A program made the position numbers and the translations under genes. Of a DNA stretch of 51,321 nt, positions 33,614 through 42,992 are shown in pieces; the stretch's first letter is position 1, and every line of letters starts with the position of its first letter. Source of the stretch: Lactonifactor sp050944855. GTDB taxonomy: Bacteria; Bacillota; Clostridia; Lachnospirales; Lachnospiraceae. The DNA is taken from contig JBMNRU010000022.1 of assembly GCA_050944855.1 (NCBI GenBank), positions 1-51,321 of the forward strand. Direction: 5' to 3'. The notes below the pieces were generated by a model, which worked only from the letters and a program-made list of their open reading frames with translations, ran no database searches and was not told the DNA's origin.

Positions 33614-36070
33614 TTACTCAATAGACTCCATATAACTGATAAATACATTACCCATTCCGGAAAACAGAGCCGTACTGTCATTCAGACCGTAATACTTCGT
33701 TTCTCCCGTAGCCGGATAATACAAAATAGTATTATATGGATCATACCCTACGATCACGGCTGTCTCTATGTCCGATATTTTAACAATGACCGGCCGCATA
33801 CAACTGACTTGATATAATACCTGATCCAGGGTACATCCGCTGAGATCCAGCACAGTGCCTGCATCCTGCAGTTCTGTCTGCAAGGCTTCTATATCTAATG
33901 TTCCTGCAAGGATAGCCGATGGAATATCTTCCAAACTGATGCTGATTTTGTCTTTTTTATTGCCTCTCTCCCATACATACTGCTGATCCCGGTTCAGCAC
34001 CACGCCCATCTGCATATCTGCTTCCTGTATTGCTGCAGCGGGAGAGTCAAAGATACCATCCAGCCTGCCTTTTGCATAAACATAGTATTCTTGTTCCTCG
34101 GAAACCGGAAATTCCATAGACAGCACGCGCTCTTCCTCTAATACCAGCATTTTAGATCTTATCTGCAGCGGATTCAGATTCGCAATGCGTTCGCTGAAAT
34201 TCAGCTGAATCTGATTGCCTTTTCGCTCTGTAGCCTTGGTCGCAACCGTAATCACAGACTCCTCCGTCTTCACATTATTCATAATATGCTCACTGGCAAT
34301 CTGAATATAAGCATTATTCTCCCACTGGGCACGAACCAATTCCATCAATCCCTGTTCTATGATCACATCCAACACATAGATACCGTCCTGCTGATAGTCT
34401 TTGACAAGGTTGCCGTCAAAATCCTCGATGCAGATTCGATGCATGGCAAAACGCAGACTGCCGGTGCCATCCACAACAATATCCGTATCTCTGGCAATTC
34501 CATAGACCAGATCCTCATTCATGAAGCCTTCTGCCCTTATCTTCATGCCCTCTTCTGCCGTAATGGTACGGGTTTTAGCCGTTTCAAAATCCATGATGGT
34601 GATCTGCTCCGTATGATTAGAATCCATACCCTCCATCCAGGCAGCATGTCTATGAGAGTTAGACACGACAAAACACTCTTCCTCAATGTTTTCCTTTAAT
34701 ATTTCATACGTCTTCTTCTGCAGGTTGATCTGATACAGGTTAGTATCTATCATAAGATACAGCATATCATCTGTGCTCACATAAGAAAGCCGCTCCACAT
34801 CCTCTTTCAGAAAATCATAAGAAAGAGTACTGGGAAGGAATATCTGCTCTTCCAGCACATTCTGATCGCTGCTGTAATGATACACACTAATTCCTACGCT
34901 GCCTTCGTGTTCTCCCCGATTCATGTAACCATATAATACAAAATCTACATCTCCGGTTTCACCCACACGAATAATCTTCATATTATGAGCCATACAATCA
35001 TTTCGTTCATCATTCACATCCATATCACGGAAACTAAAGACATTTGTGAGTTTCCCCGCAGATATATTATACGTCCACAGATCACCGGCCTGTACGAATG
35101 ACAGAATATCCCCGTTTTGATTGGTCACATAGGAGATATCTTTCGATGCAATGCCCAGATCCACACCTTCCTGGGTAAGTACCTGTGACTCCGGATAAAA
35201 AATCTCCGTGGCTGTCCGGTTAAAATCCAGCAACCGGATTCTGGCCTCGGTATATCTCATCCGATAAAAATCTGTCACCTGATAATATTCGGTATTGCCA
35301 TCCTCATCCTTCGCTGTCAGGATATATTCTACCGAAATACTTCCTGTGGTCTCATTCATATCTCGGATAACAGGAATCCCCTTCCGGTACAAAGAAGGAT
35401 TCAGTGTACCCCAAGTAACCTGATCCCAGGAAGAATAAATATCCACACTGGTATAGCTGCTGTTCGTCCGGGAACTGTCAGTCTCCAGATAAGAATGCAG
35501 ACTTCTGGCAGAATCCTTATTCAGACAAAGCGTATAAAAACTTTCTACAAATTCCACATACGCTTCCACATACAGACCTGTTCTGGAGATGACGCGAGTA
35601 TAGTAATAATACGTATCCACATCTGTCTGCACTTCAAGACACAGAGAGTATTCCTGATTCATTAACAGATTCCCCGACAAAGTAAAATCTGCCTTCTGTT
35701 CCCCCTTTACCGTGGTGAAATTCTTAATTTTGGCATTTTCCACCACCTTTTTCCCATCTGACGTACGCACTTCATAAGACACACTTTCAATCTTATGATC
35801 ATACGGATCAATGGAAAGCGTCAGCGTCCGGTCAATATCCAAGGGCGTCAGGCTGTCCCTCATAAAATCCACCTGCATTTTTTCTGTATATCCATACATT
35901 CGATTTATCTGGCTGTCACCAACATCAATCGCCAGGAGGGGCTGCACTGCGGCTGTTAAGTCTTCTTTATTTTCTGTTTTCTGCCTGATATTTAAAAATA
36001 TACTCATCACAAGAACATTGACTGCAAAAACAACAAACAAAATTCCTGCTCTAGTTAAAACTTTCTTCAT
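33614..36070 (-). CDS. Large membrane-anchored surface protein with degenerate C39-like C-terminus
   Basis: An 818-residue protein I do not recognise as a named family. It has one N-terminal helix (about 7-27), a charged linker, and a long extracytoplasmic part rich in short beta-repeats (about 60-650, propeller-like), where GDILSFVQAGDLWTYN is typical. The last 110 residues resemble the C-terminal half of C39-like peptidase domains: CMRPVIVKI, then ETAVIVGYDPYNTILYYP. The position where the catalytic His would stand (GHxVxVVGYD) has Thr and no clear catalytic Cys is seen, so proteolysis is doubtful. The start overlaps the methyltransferase gene by 20 bp, indicating coupled translation. C39 likeness is inference. 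Confidence 0.6.
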   Translation of the reverse strand: MKKVLTRAGILFVVFAVNVLVMSIFLNIRQKTENKEDLTAAVQPLLAIDVGDSQINRMYGYTEKMQVDFMRDSLTPLDIDRTLTLSIDPYDHKIESVSYEVRTSDGKKVVENAKIKNFTTVKGEQKADFTLSGNLLMNQEYSLCLEVQTDVDTYYYYTRVISRTGLYVEAYVEFVESFYTLCLNKDSARSLHSYLETDSSRTNSSYTSVDIYSSWDQVTWGTLNPSLYRKGIPVIRDMNETTGSISVEYILTAKDEDGNTEYYQVTDFYRMRYTEARIRLLDFNRTATEIFYPESQVLTQEGVDLGIASKDISYVTNQNGDILSFVQAGDLWTYNISAGKLTNVFSFRDMDVNDERNDCMAHNMKIIRVGETGDVDFVLYGYMNRGEHEGSVGISVYHYSSDQNVLEEQIFLPSTLSYDFLKEDVERLSYVSTDDMLYLMIDTNLYQINLQKKTYEILKENIEEECFVVSNSHRHAAWMEGMDSNHTEQITIMDFETAKTRTITAEEGMKIRAEGFMNEDLVYGIARDTDIVVDGTGSLRFAMHRICIEDFDGNLVKDYQQDGIYVLDVIIEQGLMELVRAQWENNAYIQIASEHIMNNVKTEESVITVATKATERKGNQIQLNFSERIANLNPLQIRSKMLVLEEERVLSMEFPVSEEQEYYVYAKGRLDGIFDSPAAAIQEADMQMGVVLNRDQQYVWERGNKKDKISISLEDIPSAILAGTLDIEALQTELQDAGTVLDLSGCTLDQVLYQVSCMRPVIVKISDIETAVIVGYDPYNTILYYPATGETKYYGLNDSTALFSGMGNVFISYMESIE

Positions 36071-37241
36071 CTTTTTGGTCCCCTTCAGACTGCAGAAGCT
36101 TCGCTAACGTGGGATCTGCATGGAAAAACTCCATACTGGCACGATAAGGAAACGCTTCTTTTCTCCCCTTTTCCGTCACCTGCTGGCGCACCGCCCGGAT
36201 CAATAAATTTTTCGGGGTATGCTCCATATCAATAAATTCCAGAATCTGCACCTCATATCCCTGCTCTTCCAGCATCTTCGCCCGCAGTCCGTCTGTCAAA
36301 AGCGCTGCAAAACGCTCTTTTAAAATCCCATACGAAAAAATAGGACTTAAAAGCTCATTGGATATCTGCTTATTCAACTCATGCTGACAGCATGGCACAG
36401 ACAGAATGACCTGCGCACCCCATCTCACCGCCTTGGCAAGCGCATAATCCGTAGCCGTATCACAGGCATGCAGCGTGACAACCATATCCACATGATCCAC
36501 ACCTTCGTAATACGCAATATCCCCCTGGTAAAAATGCAGCTTCTCATATCCAAACTGCTCTGCCAGACGACTGCAGGTCTCAATCACATCTTGCTTCAGA
36601 TCCAGTCCAATGATCTTTACATCGTACCCTTTTAACTCCCTCAGATAATGGTACATCGCAAAGGTCAGATAAGACTTGCCGCATCCAAAATCCAGAATGG
36701 TAACTTCTCTATCCTTCGGAAGCCGAGGCAAAATATCCTCAATAAATTCCAGGAAACGGTTCAGCTGCTTGAATTTATCATATTTGGGGGCCAATACTTT
36801 TCCTTCCCGGTTCATAACCCCTAACTCTATTAAAAAAGGAACCGGCTTTCCCTCTTCCAGCAGATAACGCTTCTTTCGGTTATGAGACAATGGACGCATG
36901 GATACTGCCTCCTGCTTTTCCTGCTTCTTACAGTGAACCGTAACTCTTCCCTTTTTACTTACCAGAACCGTTCCACGTATTCTGTCTGTTTCCAGCTGCA
37001 GCTGCTTAAACTCCTGTTTCATCTGTATGCACAAATAAGGAATCAGCTCTTCTTTTTTATAGTTTTTATGCAATTCCTTGGATCCTGCCGTCTCAGTCAC
37101 CTGATACCAGATGTCTCCTTTCAGCAGAACAGGGCGAACTTTGATCTTAGAAATTCCGCCCTGCCGTCTCGCGCCGCTTATTACAATCTGATGCAGCGCA
37201 GCATCCATATAAGTTTCTAAAAAATCCTTTATTTTATCCAT
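36051..37241 (-). CDS. Class I SAM-dependent methyltransferase (Methyltransf_32-like)
   Basis: A 396-residue cytoplasmic protein. The SAM-binding motif ILDFGCGKSYLTFAMYHYL (about 184-202) is followed by IIGLDLK, then VTLHACDTATDYALA and ILSVPCCQHEL. The HACD and PCCQHE motifs occur in a methyltransferase group related to eukaryotic GSTCD and TRM13-like proteins. The N-terminal 150 residues are a separate domain of unknown role. An RNA or small-molecule substrate is possible; neither is shown. It overlaps the start of the next gene by 20 bp. Confidence 0.75.
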   Translation of the reverse strand: MDKIKDFLETYMDAALHQIVISGARRQGGISKIKVRPVLLKGDIWYQVTETAGSKELHKNYKKEELIPYLCIQMKQEFKQLQLETDRIRGTVLVSKKGRVTVHCKKQEKQEAVSMRPLSHNRKKRYLLEEGKPVPFLIELGVMNREGKVLAPKYDKFKQLNRFLEFIEDILPRLPKDREVTILDFGCGKSYLTFAMYHYLRELKGYDVKIIGLDLKQDVIETCSRLAEQFGYEKLHFYQGDIAYYEGVDHVDMVVTLHACDTATDYALAKAVRWGAQVILSVPCCQHELNKQISNELLSPIFSYGILKERFAALLTDGLRAKMLEEQGYEVQILEFIDMEHTPKNLLIRAVRQQVTEKGRKEAFPYRASMEFFHADPTLAKLLQSEGDQKDEESFN

Positions 37242-37329
37242 GGTACTATTGTAATCTGTTTATCTCAAAATCACAACCCCAAATCCCTGCTCATATAAAA
37301 TTCCTTATTTTCTTCACAGGGTATGGCCA

Positions 37330-38223
37330 TCAGAGATGATTTGCAAAAGCCCCTTCAATTTCTGTCACACGCTGAATTGATATGAAAGCATGAGGATCAA
37401 TGACTTTTACCTTTCGTTTCAGCCAGGTAACCTCATAACGATTGACAACGGTATAAAAAATCAGCATGTCTTCCTGGCTGTATCCGCCTTTTCCGATCCA
37501 ACGGGTATATCCCCGATCCAGATCTTTTGTAATCAGTTGCCCGATGTCCGGATTTTTAGTAAAGATGATGGCGCTCATCTTGATCGTCTGGTAGTGAGAG
37601 CGATCCAGTGTAAAAGAAGTAACACAGGTAAAAATAACGGAGTATACAACAATATCCACATTAAAATCGTAAAGAAAGAAACAGATCGTATAAATAACCA
37701 TTGCTACAAACATAGAAGCCTTGCCCACACTAAAGTTAGGATCCTTCCGCGACATATAAATGCCGATAATATCAATACCTCCGCCGGAACTGCCGTTGCG
37801 GAGGATCATACCGCAGCCGCTGCCTACAATAAATCCAGAGATCAGAACTCCGGTAAGCGGGTCGGAGATCAACGGCTCTTTCAAAACCGGAATGACGGAA
37901 AAGAAAATGGAATTCATTGTAATCGTTATCACCGATTTTAGAAAGAATACTTTACCGATCTTCCTATAGGCTAATACTAAAAGCGGAATATTCAGCGCAT
38001 ACAGCAGAATACCCATAATTTCAAAGTTACCGGGAATCGTAATATGTGCAAAATCCAGAAGGAGTGTACGGATCAACTGTACAATACCGGTAAAATTACC
38101 GGAATACAAATGATGCGGAATAATAATCAGGTTATAAGACAATGCTGCAATCAAACATCCCACAGCGACAACCGCTTGCTGCTTCCAGAAATTTTTGCTT
38201 TTTAATGCTTTTCTAACTTCCAT
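37330..38223 (-). CDS. YitT-family membrane protein (DUF161 + DUF2179)
   Basis: A 297-residue protein with five or six N-terminal helices typical of the YitT family. Conserved GNFTGIVQL (about 48-56) and RNGSSGGGIDIIG (about 147-159) are visible. A C-terminal soluble DUF2179 domain (about 210-290) contains DLDRGYTRWIGKGGYSQEDM. The family is widespread in Firmicutes and its transport function is unknown. The ATG at 38223 has AAAGGAG 8 bases upstream; an ATG at 38241 overlaps that site and lacks its own. It is divergent from a small plus-strand gene. Confidence 0.87.
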   Translation of the reverse strand: MEVRKALKSKNFWKQQAVVAVGCLIAALSYNLIIIPHHLYSGNFTGIVQLIRTLLLDFAHITIPGNFEIMGILLYALNIPLLVLAYRKIGKVFFLKSVITITMNSIFFSVIPVLKEPLISDPLTGVLISGFIVGSGCGMILRNGSSGGGIDIIGIYMSRKDPNFSVGKASMFVAMVIYTICFFLYDFNVDIVVYSVIFTCVTSFTLDRSHYQTIKMSAIIFTKNPDIGQLITKDLDRGYTRWIGKGGYSQEDMLIFYTVVNRYEVTWLKRKVKVIDPHAFISIQRVTEIEGAFANHL

Positions 38224-38335
38224 GAGAATACTCCTTTTCATAAATTTTATTTGTTACTCCTGCATCATAGCACAAAATTCTAAAAGAAACTATATAATAT
38301 ATTAATAAAATTTCTGAGAAAAAAGGGGATATGTA

Positions 38336-38713
38336 GTGTATTATTCGAGAACTATCCCATTTTATACATCCTGCCGTTACCCTCAGGAACTGGAGCGAGA
38401 ATTGGCTCTGGAAGAAGATATGCAGAAAATGAAATCCTATTTCCCAAAAACTGCTGCCCGGATCCAGGAAAAAGTAGAAACCCTTTGCGATCGTATGGAA
38501 TATGACGGAAGCTTTTTATACGATGAATACCCGGATCGGTTTATGATGGGCCGCATGTGTGACTATATCTGCAAACAAATGGAGGAAGAACAAAAAGAAA
38601 TGCAGGAGCAGGCATTACATGCCCAGGGCCTGCGGGAACTGGTAGAGGTTTTGTTCTTTCACGAAATGCACCATCGCCGCTGTCGGCGCGGCCGCTGCCG
38701 ACGTTTTTTCTAA
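38336..38713 (+). CDS. Small hypothetical protein with His/Arg/Cys-rich tail
   Basis: A 125-residue protein starting with GTG; AAGGGGAT lies about 6 bases upstream. The body (about 15-105) is strongly helical and charged, including EEDMQKMKSYFPKTAARIQE and EEEQKEMQEQ. The last 15 residues are EMHHRRCRRGRCRRFF, which could bind nucleic acid or metal. No signal peptide or membrane helix. I do not recognise the family. It is isolated between a divergent YitT gene and the end of the V-ATPase operon. Confidence 0.65.
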   Translation: MYYSRTIPFYTSCRYPQELERELALEEDMQKMKSYFPKTAARIQEKVETLCDRMEYDGSFLYDEYPDRFMMGRMCDYICKQMEEEQKEMQEQALHAQGLRELVEVLFFHEMHHRRCRRGRCRRFF

Positions 38714-38745
38714 TATTGAAAAGGACCGCCCACTCAATATGCCAT

Positions 38746-38771
38746 AAAAAACGGAGGGCTTACGCCCTCCG
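38746..38771 (-). terminator. Terminator of the V-ATPase operon
   Basis: CGGAGGGC-TTA-GCCCTCCG (38752-38771), with TTTTTTATGG following on the minus strand. It may also stop the small plus-strand gene. Confidence 0.85.
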
Positions 38772-38793
38772 AATTCATTTTTATAGATTTTTT

Positions 38794-39480
38794 TTACTGC
38801 TCTGCCGCTCTCATCTGTTTTTCTTTGTAATGATGAGCTTCTTCCAGCATCATATCTTTTACTTTCATTAATCGAATCTGGGTACTTCTTTCGTTTTCAT
38901 CCAGTTTCATTTTAATGTACTTGATATTCGCCTGAGTTTCCGGAATAATTACATGCTCCAGAGCATTTACACGACGTCTGGTCTTTTCGATCTCAGCCGC
39001 CATCAACTGACAAGCCTTCTCCGTTTCCGCAAGTTTCAACATATCCGGCAGGATATCCGCCAGTGATTTTACCGCATCATCCAAATCTCCGGAAGTGAAG
39101 GCAAAACCATAGGAGTAAATGTCATTGGGATCTGCTGTTCGAGTCTTAAAATCAAAGACCGGAACATCAACACTCATAACATTTCTGGTACTTCCCTCCA
39201 GATATACTTCCTGTTTGGGTGCCATCAGCGCAGTATGCAGTGTCTGTTCAGACATACCGGCTTTGGCAATGACAAAGTTCTTATTTGCGGAAAGGATGCC
39301 GGCTTCTACCTTTTGACGAAGAGCCATATTCTCTCTTGCCAGATCCAGGAACTGACGCATCAATTCGTCACGTTTGTCTTTCAACAGTTTGTGACCTTTT
39401 ACGGCTGTGCCAAGCTTCTTTTTCTGCTTCGTCAGCTCCATACGGGTAGGATTCACCTGGGTAGATGCCAATGCGATCAC
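38794..39480 (-). CDS. ntpD: V-type ATPase subunit D
   Basis: A 228-residue central-stalk subunit, a long coiled-coil hairpin that rotates inside the A3B3 head. The family start is ASTQVNPTRMELTKQKKKLGTAVKGHKLLKDKRDEL, seen here at residues 5-40. A C-terminal helix with RRRVNALEHVIIPE (about 168-181) is the D-subunit signature. It lies 30 bp behind subunit B and closes the operon. The length is slightly above the usual 200-215. Confidence 0.93.
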   Translation of the reverse strand: MIALASTQVNPTRMELTKQKKKLGTAVKGHKLLKDKRDELMRQFLDLARENMALRQKVEAGILSANKNFVIAKAGMSEQTLHTALMAPKQEVYLEGSTRNVMSVDVPVFDFKTRTADPNDIYSYGFAFTSGDLDDAVKSLADILPDMLKLAETEKACQLMAAEIEKTRRRVNALEHVIIPETQANIKYIKMKLDENERSTQIRLMKVKDMMLEEAHHYKEKQMRAAEQ

Positions 39481-39510
39481 CTCTTTCCTAATTTACTGGT
39501 CAATCGTTTA

Positions 39511-40881
39511 CTATTTTCCGTAATACATATCAAGGAACTTATCATCGATACGTTTTAATTCACTACGCGGCAGGATAGATAACAGTTTCCAGCCAATTTC
39601 CAGAGTTTCTTCAATAGAGCGGTCATTATCATAACCCTGAGATACATATTCTTCTTCAAAGGCATCTGCAAATTTTGCGTAGATTAAGTCGATGTCAGAA
39701 AGAGCAGCCTCACCTAAGATAACCATCAGCTCTTTTGCCTCTTTACCACGGGCATAAGCTGCAAACAGCTGGTTCAGGGTGTTGGAGTGATCGGCACGTG
39801 TCTTGCCTTCGCCGATACCTTTATCTTTCAGTCGTGACAGAGACGGAAGTACATCGATAGGAGGCGTAATGCCTTTACGATATAATTCACGGCTCAGGAT
39901 AATCTGTCCCTCTGTAATATAACCGGTTAAGTCAGGGATCGGATGAGTCTTATCATCTTCCGGCATGGTCAGGATCGGAATCATCGTGATACTTCCGTTC
40001 TTGCCTTTCTGACGTCCGGCTCTTTCATACATAGTAGCCAGGTCTGTATACAGGTATCCGGGATAACCACGACGTCCGGGAACTTCCTTACGGGCTGCGG
40101 ATACCTCACGAAGAGCGTCTGCATAGTTGGTAATATCCGTAAGAATAACCAGTACGTGCATATCTTTCTCAAATGCCAGGTATTCTGCTGCAGTCAGCGC
40201 CATCTTTGGTGTGGCAATACGTTCTACGGCAGGGTCATTAGCCAGGTTAATAAACAGAACGGTTCTGTCGATCGCACCTGTTTCTTTAAAGCTTTCAATA
40301 AAGAAGTTTGATTCCTCAAAAGTAATACCCAGGGCAGCAAATACTACCGCAAAGTTCTCATCGGTTCCACGAACCTTAGCCTGACGTGCGATCTGTGCAG
40401 CCAGGTTGGCATGAGGCAGACCGGATGCGGAGAAAATCGGCAGTTTCTGTCCACGAACCAGAGTGTTCAGACCATCAATCGCAGATACACCTGTCTGAAT
40501 AAACTCTTCCGGATAGCTTCTTGCAGCCGGATTCATCGGCAGACCGTTGATGTCTCTTCTCTCATCCGGAAGAATATCCGGACCACCGTCGATGGGACGG
40601 CCCATACCGTCGAATACACGGCCCAGCATATCTTCGGATACGCCAAGTTCCATGGTTCTTCCCAGAAAACGTACTTTACTGTTGGATAAGTTGATACCGG
40701 TAGAGCTTTCAAATAACTGAACCAGCGCATTGCCTCCATCGATCTCCAGCACTTTACAGCGGCGTGTTTCGCCGTTTGCCAGTTCGATTTCTGCCATTTC
40801 ATCATAGGTTACACCTTCCACGCCCTGTACTAACATCAGCGGTCCGGCAACTTCCTGTATAGTTCTATACTCTTTTGGCAT
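39511..40881 (-). CDS. ntpB: V-type ATPase subunit B
   Basis: A 456-residue non-catalytic nucleotide-binding subunit of the A3B3 head. It begins PKEYRTIQEVAGPLMLV. It lacks a P-loop GKT, as the B subunit should, and contains FSASGLPHANLAAQIARQA, GRRGYPGYLYTDLATMYERAG and LPSLSRLKDKGIG. The start overlaps the subunit A stop by one base (TAATG), implying coupling, which suits the equal stoichiometry of A and B. Confidence 0.95.
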   Translation of the reverse strand: MPKEYRTIQEVAGPLMLVQGVEGVTYDEMAEIELANGETRRCKVLEIDGGNALVQLFESSTGINLSNSKVRFLGRTMELGVSEDMLGRVFDGMGRPIDGGPDILPDERRDINGLPMNPAARSYPEEFIQTGVSAIDGLNTLVRGQKLPIFSASGLPHANLAAQIARQAKVRGTDENFAVVFAALGITFEESNFFIESFKETGAIDRTVLFINLANDPAVERIATPKMALTAAEYLAFEKDMHVLVILTDITNYADALREVSAARKEVPGRRGYPGYLYTDLATMYERAGRQKGKNGSITMIPILTMPEDDKTHPIPDLTGYITEGQIILSRELYRKGITPPIDVLPSLSRLKDKGIGEGKTRADHSNTLNQLFAAYARGKEAKELMVILGEAALSDIDLIYAKFADAFEEEYVSQGYDNDRSIEETLEIGWKLLSILPRSELKRIDDKFLDMYYGK

Positions 40882-42647
40882 TAGAAGTCCTCCTTCCCTA
40901 ATACATTAGCAATCTCAGCGTGCAGTTCATTGCTGATTTTTTCGTATTCTTCATCAATATTTGCTTCTAATGTATATTTATAACGTCCAATTCTCTCACG
41001 TACTTCAAGATTGATCAGATCCTGCATAGCAGCACCCTTTTCAAGCGCGGCCTGTGCTTCGTCATAGTAAGCCATAACCAGTTTCATCATCAGATGCTGT
41101 TTCTTCAGGGAAGTATACGTATCTACTTCATGGAAAGAGTTCTGATGCAGGAAGTCTTCACGAATAGAACGTGCTGCTTCCATTTTCAGACGGTCGGACG
41201 GAGACAGTGCATCCATACCTACCATCTTAACGATTTCATCCAGTTCTGCTTCATCCTGCAGAAGACTCATCATCTTCTGACGGTTTTCCATCCAGTCGGA
41301 AGCTACTGTTTCATTAAACCATGGCGCCATGTTATCCAGATACAGAGAATAACTGTTCAGCCAGTTGATAGCCGGGAAATGACGCTTGTAGGCAAGCGCA
41401 GAATCCAGACCCCAATATACCTTAACGATACGCAGAGTTGCCTGAGATACAGGCTCGGAAATATCACCACCTGGAGGAGATACCGCACCGATAACAGAAA
41501 GAGCACCTTCTCTTCCATCTTTACCAAGGGAAACTACATGACCTGCTCTTTCATAGAACTGTGCCAAACGGGAACCCAGATATGCAGGGTAACCTTCTTC
41601 ACCAGGCATTTCTTCCAGACGACCGGACATCTCTCGAAGAGCCTCGGCCCAACGGGAAGTAGAGTCTGCCATCAGCGCTACAGAATATCCCATATCACGG
41701 AAATATTCGGCAATGGTAATACCGGTATAAATAGATGCCTCACGGGCAGCAACCGGCATATCTGATGTATTAGCGATCAAAACGGTTCTCTGCATCAGAG
41801 ACTGTCCTGTCTTCGGGTCCTTCAGTTCAGGGAACTCATTTAATACATCGGTCATCTCGTTTCCACGCTCGCCGCATCCGATATAAACTACGATATCAGC
41901 TTCTGCCCATTTAGCCAGCTGATGCTGAATCACTGTTTTACCGCTTCCGAATGGTCCGGGAACAGCTGCAACACCACCCTTGGCAATAGGGAAGAAGGTA
42001 TCAACAACTCGCTGACCGGTTACCAGCGGCATCTGCGGAGGCAATTTTTTCAGATATGGACGTCCTTTACGAACCGGCCATCTCTGCATCATAGTTAATT
42101 CTTTATCGCCGTCCTCTGTAGCAATCACTGCTACAACCTCTTCTACTGTAAATTCGCCTGCTTTGATTTCTTTTACAGTACCTGCAACGCCATACGGAAC
42201 CATGATCTTCTGGGTTACCGCGATCGTTTCCTGTACGGTACCAAGTACATCACCGGCTTCTACTTCATCGCCAATTTTTGCAACAGGAACAAATTCCCAT
42301 TTCAGATCTCTTTTCAGAGAGGGAACTTCTACACCTCTTTTTAAGTTGTTTCCTGCAATTTTCATAATATCATCCAGCGGACGCTGAATACCATCGTAAA
42401 TACTGGTGATCAGACCAGGTCCTAACTCTACAGAAAGAGGTACTTCCATAGATTCTACCGGTTCTCCAGGTCCTAAGCCTGAAGTCTCTTCATATACCTG
42501 AATAGATGCCTCATCACCGTGCATCTCGATGATCTCGCCAATCAGTCTCTGATTACTAACACGGACAACGTCGTACATATTTGCATCACGCATACCGGTT
42601 GCAATAACCAGCGGTCCTGCTACTTTTTTAATCGTACCTTTACTCAT
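40881..42647 (-). CDS. ntpA: V-type ATPase catalytic subunit A
   Basis: A 588-residue catalytic subunit that binds and hydrolyses (or makes) ATP. The P-loop is GPFGSGKT (231-238). The inserted non-homologous region (about 110-190) distinguishes A subunits from F-type beta. Further motifs are GCGERGNEMTDVL, ALMADSTSRWAEALREMSG and GRLEEMPGEEGYPAYL. Length and order are standard. It lies between subunit F (upstream) and B. Confidence 0.96.
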   Translation of the reverse strand: MSKGTIKKVAGPLVIATGMRDANMYDVVRVSNQRLIGEIIEMHGDEASIQVYEETSGLGPGEPVESMEVPLSVELGPGLITSIYDGIQRPLDDIMKIAGNNLKRGVEVPSLKRDLKWEFVPVAKIGDEVEAGDVLGTVQETIAVTQKIMVPYGVAGTVKEIKAGEFTVEEVVAVIATEDGDKELTMMQRWPVRKGRPYLKKLPPQMPLVTGQRVVDTFFPIAKGGVAAVPGPFGSGKTVIQHQLAKWAEADIVVYIGCGERGNEMTDVLNEFPELKDPKTGQSLMQRTVLIANTSDMPVAAREASIYTGITIAEYFRDMGYSVALMADSTSRWAEALREMSGRLEEMPGEEGYPAYLGSRLAQFYERAGHVVSLGKDGREGALSVIGAVSPPGGDISEPVSQATLRIVKVYWGLDSALAYKRHFPAINWLNSYSLYLDNMAPWFNETVASDWMENRQKMMSLLQDEAELDEIVKMVGMDALSPSDRLKMEAARSIREDFLHQNSFHEVDTYTSLKKQHLMMKLVMAYYDEAQAALEKGAAMQDLINLEVRERIGRYKYTLEANIDEEYEKISNELHAEIANVLGKEDF

Positions 42648-42671
42648 TTGGACGAATCACCCACCTTTCTT

Positions 42672-42992
42672 CTAATTATTACTGAATAAAATATCAGAAC
42701 CGACAGCCTGTTCCACAGACTTCTTCACGCCTTCCACGCCTTCACCGGTATTGCCGAATACACCCGGGATCAGAACGATAGAAGGAAGTGTTTGTTCTTT
42801 ATATTTTGCAATTTCTTTTTGTAATTGTGCTGCCATAGCTTCTGTGATATAGATGATTCCATATCCGCCGTCTGCCAGCTCACGCAGCTTTTCTTCGGCT
42901 TCCTTCGGAGTGGTTACTGGAAATGTATCAAGACCCACTGCAGCAAAACCGTAAATACTTCCGTAATCGCCAATAACTGCAATCTTATACAT
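42672..42992 (-). CDS. ntpG: V-type ATPase subunit F
   Basis: A 106-residue central-stalk subunit (NtpG in the E. hirae nomenclature, F in V-ATPase naming). It starts YKIAVIGDYGSIYGFAAVGLD and includes GYGIIYITEAMA and PSIVLIPG, as in the family. It overlaps the end of subunit C by 8 bp. Confidence 0.92.
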   Translation of the reverse strand: MYKIAVIGDYGSIYGFAAVGLDTFPVTTPKEAEEKLRELADGGYGIIYITEAMAAQLQKEIAKYKEQTLPSIVLIPGVFGNTGEGVEGVKKSVEQAVGSDILFSNN

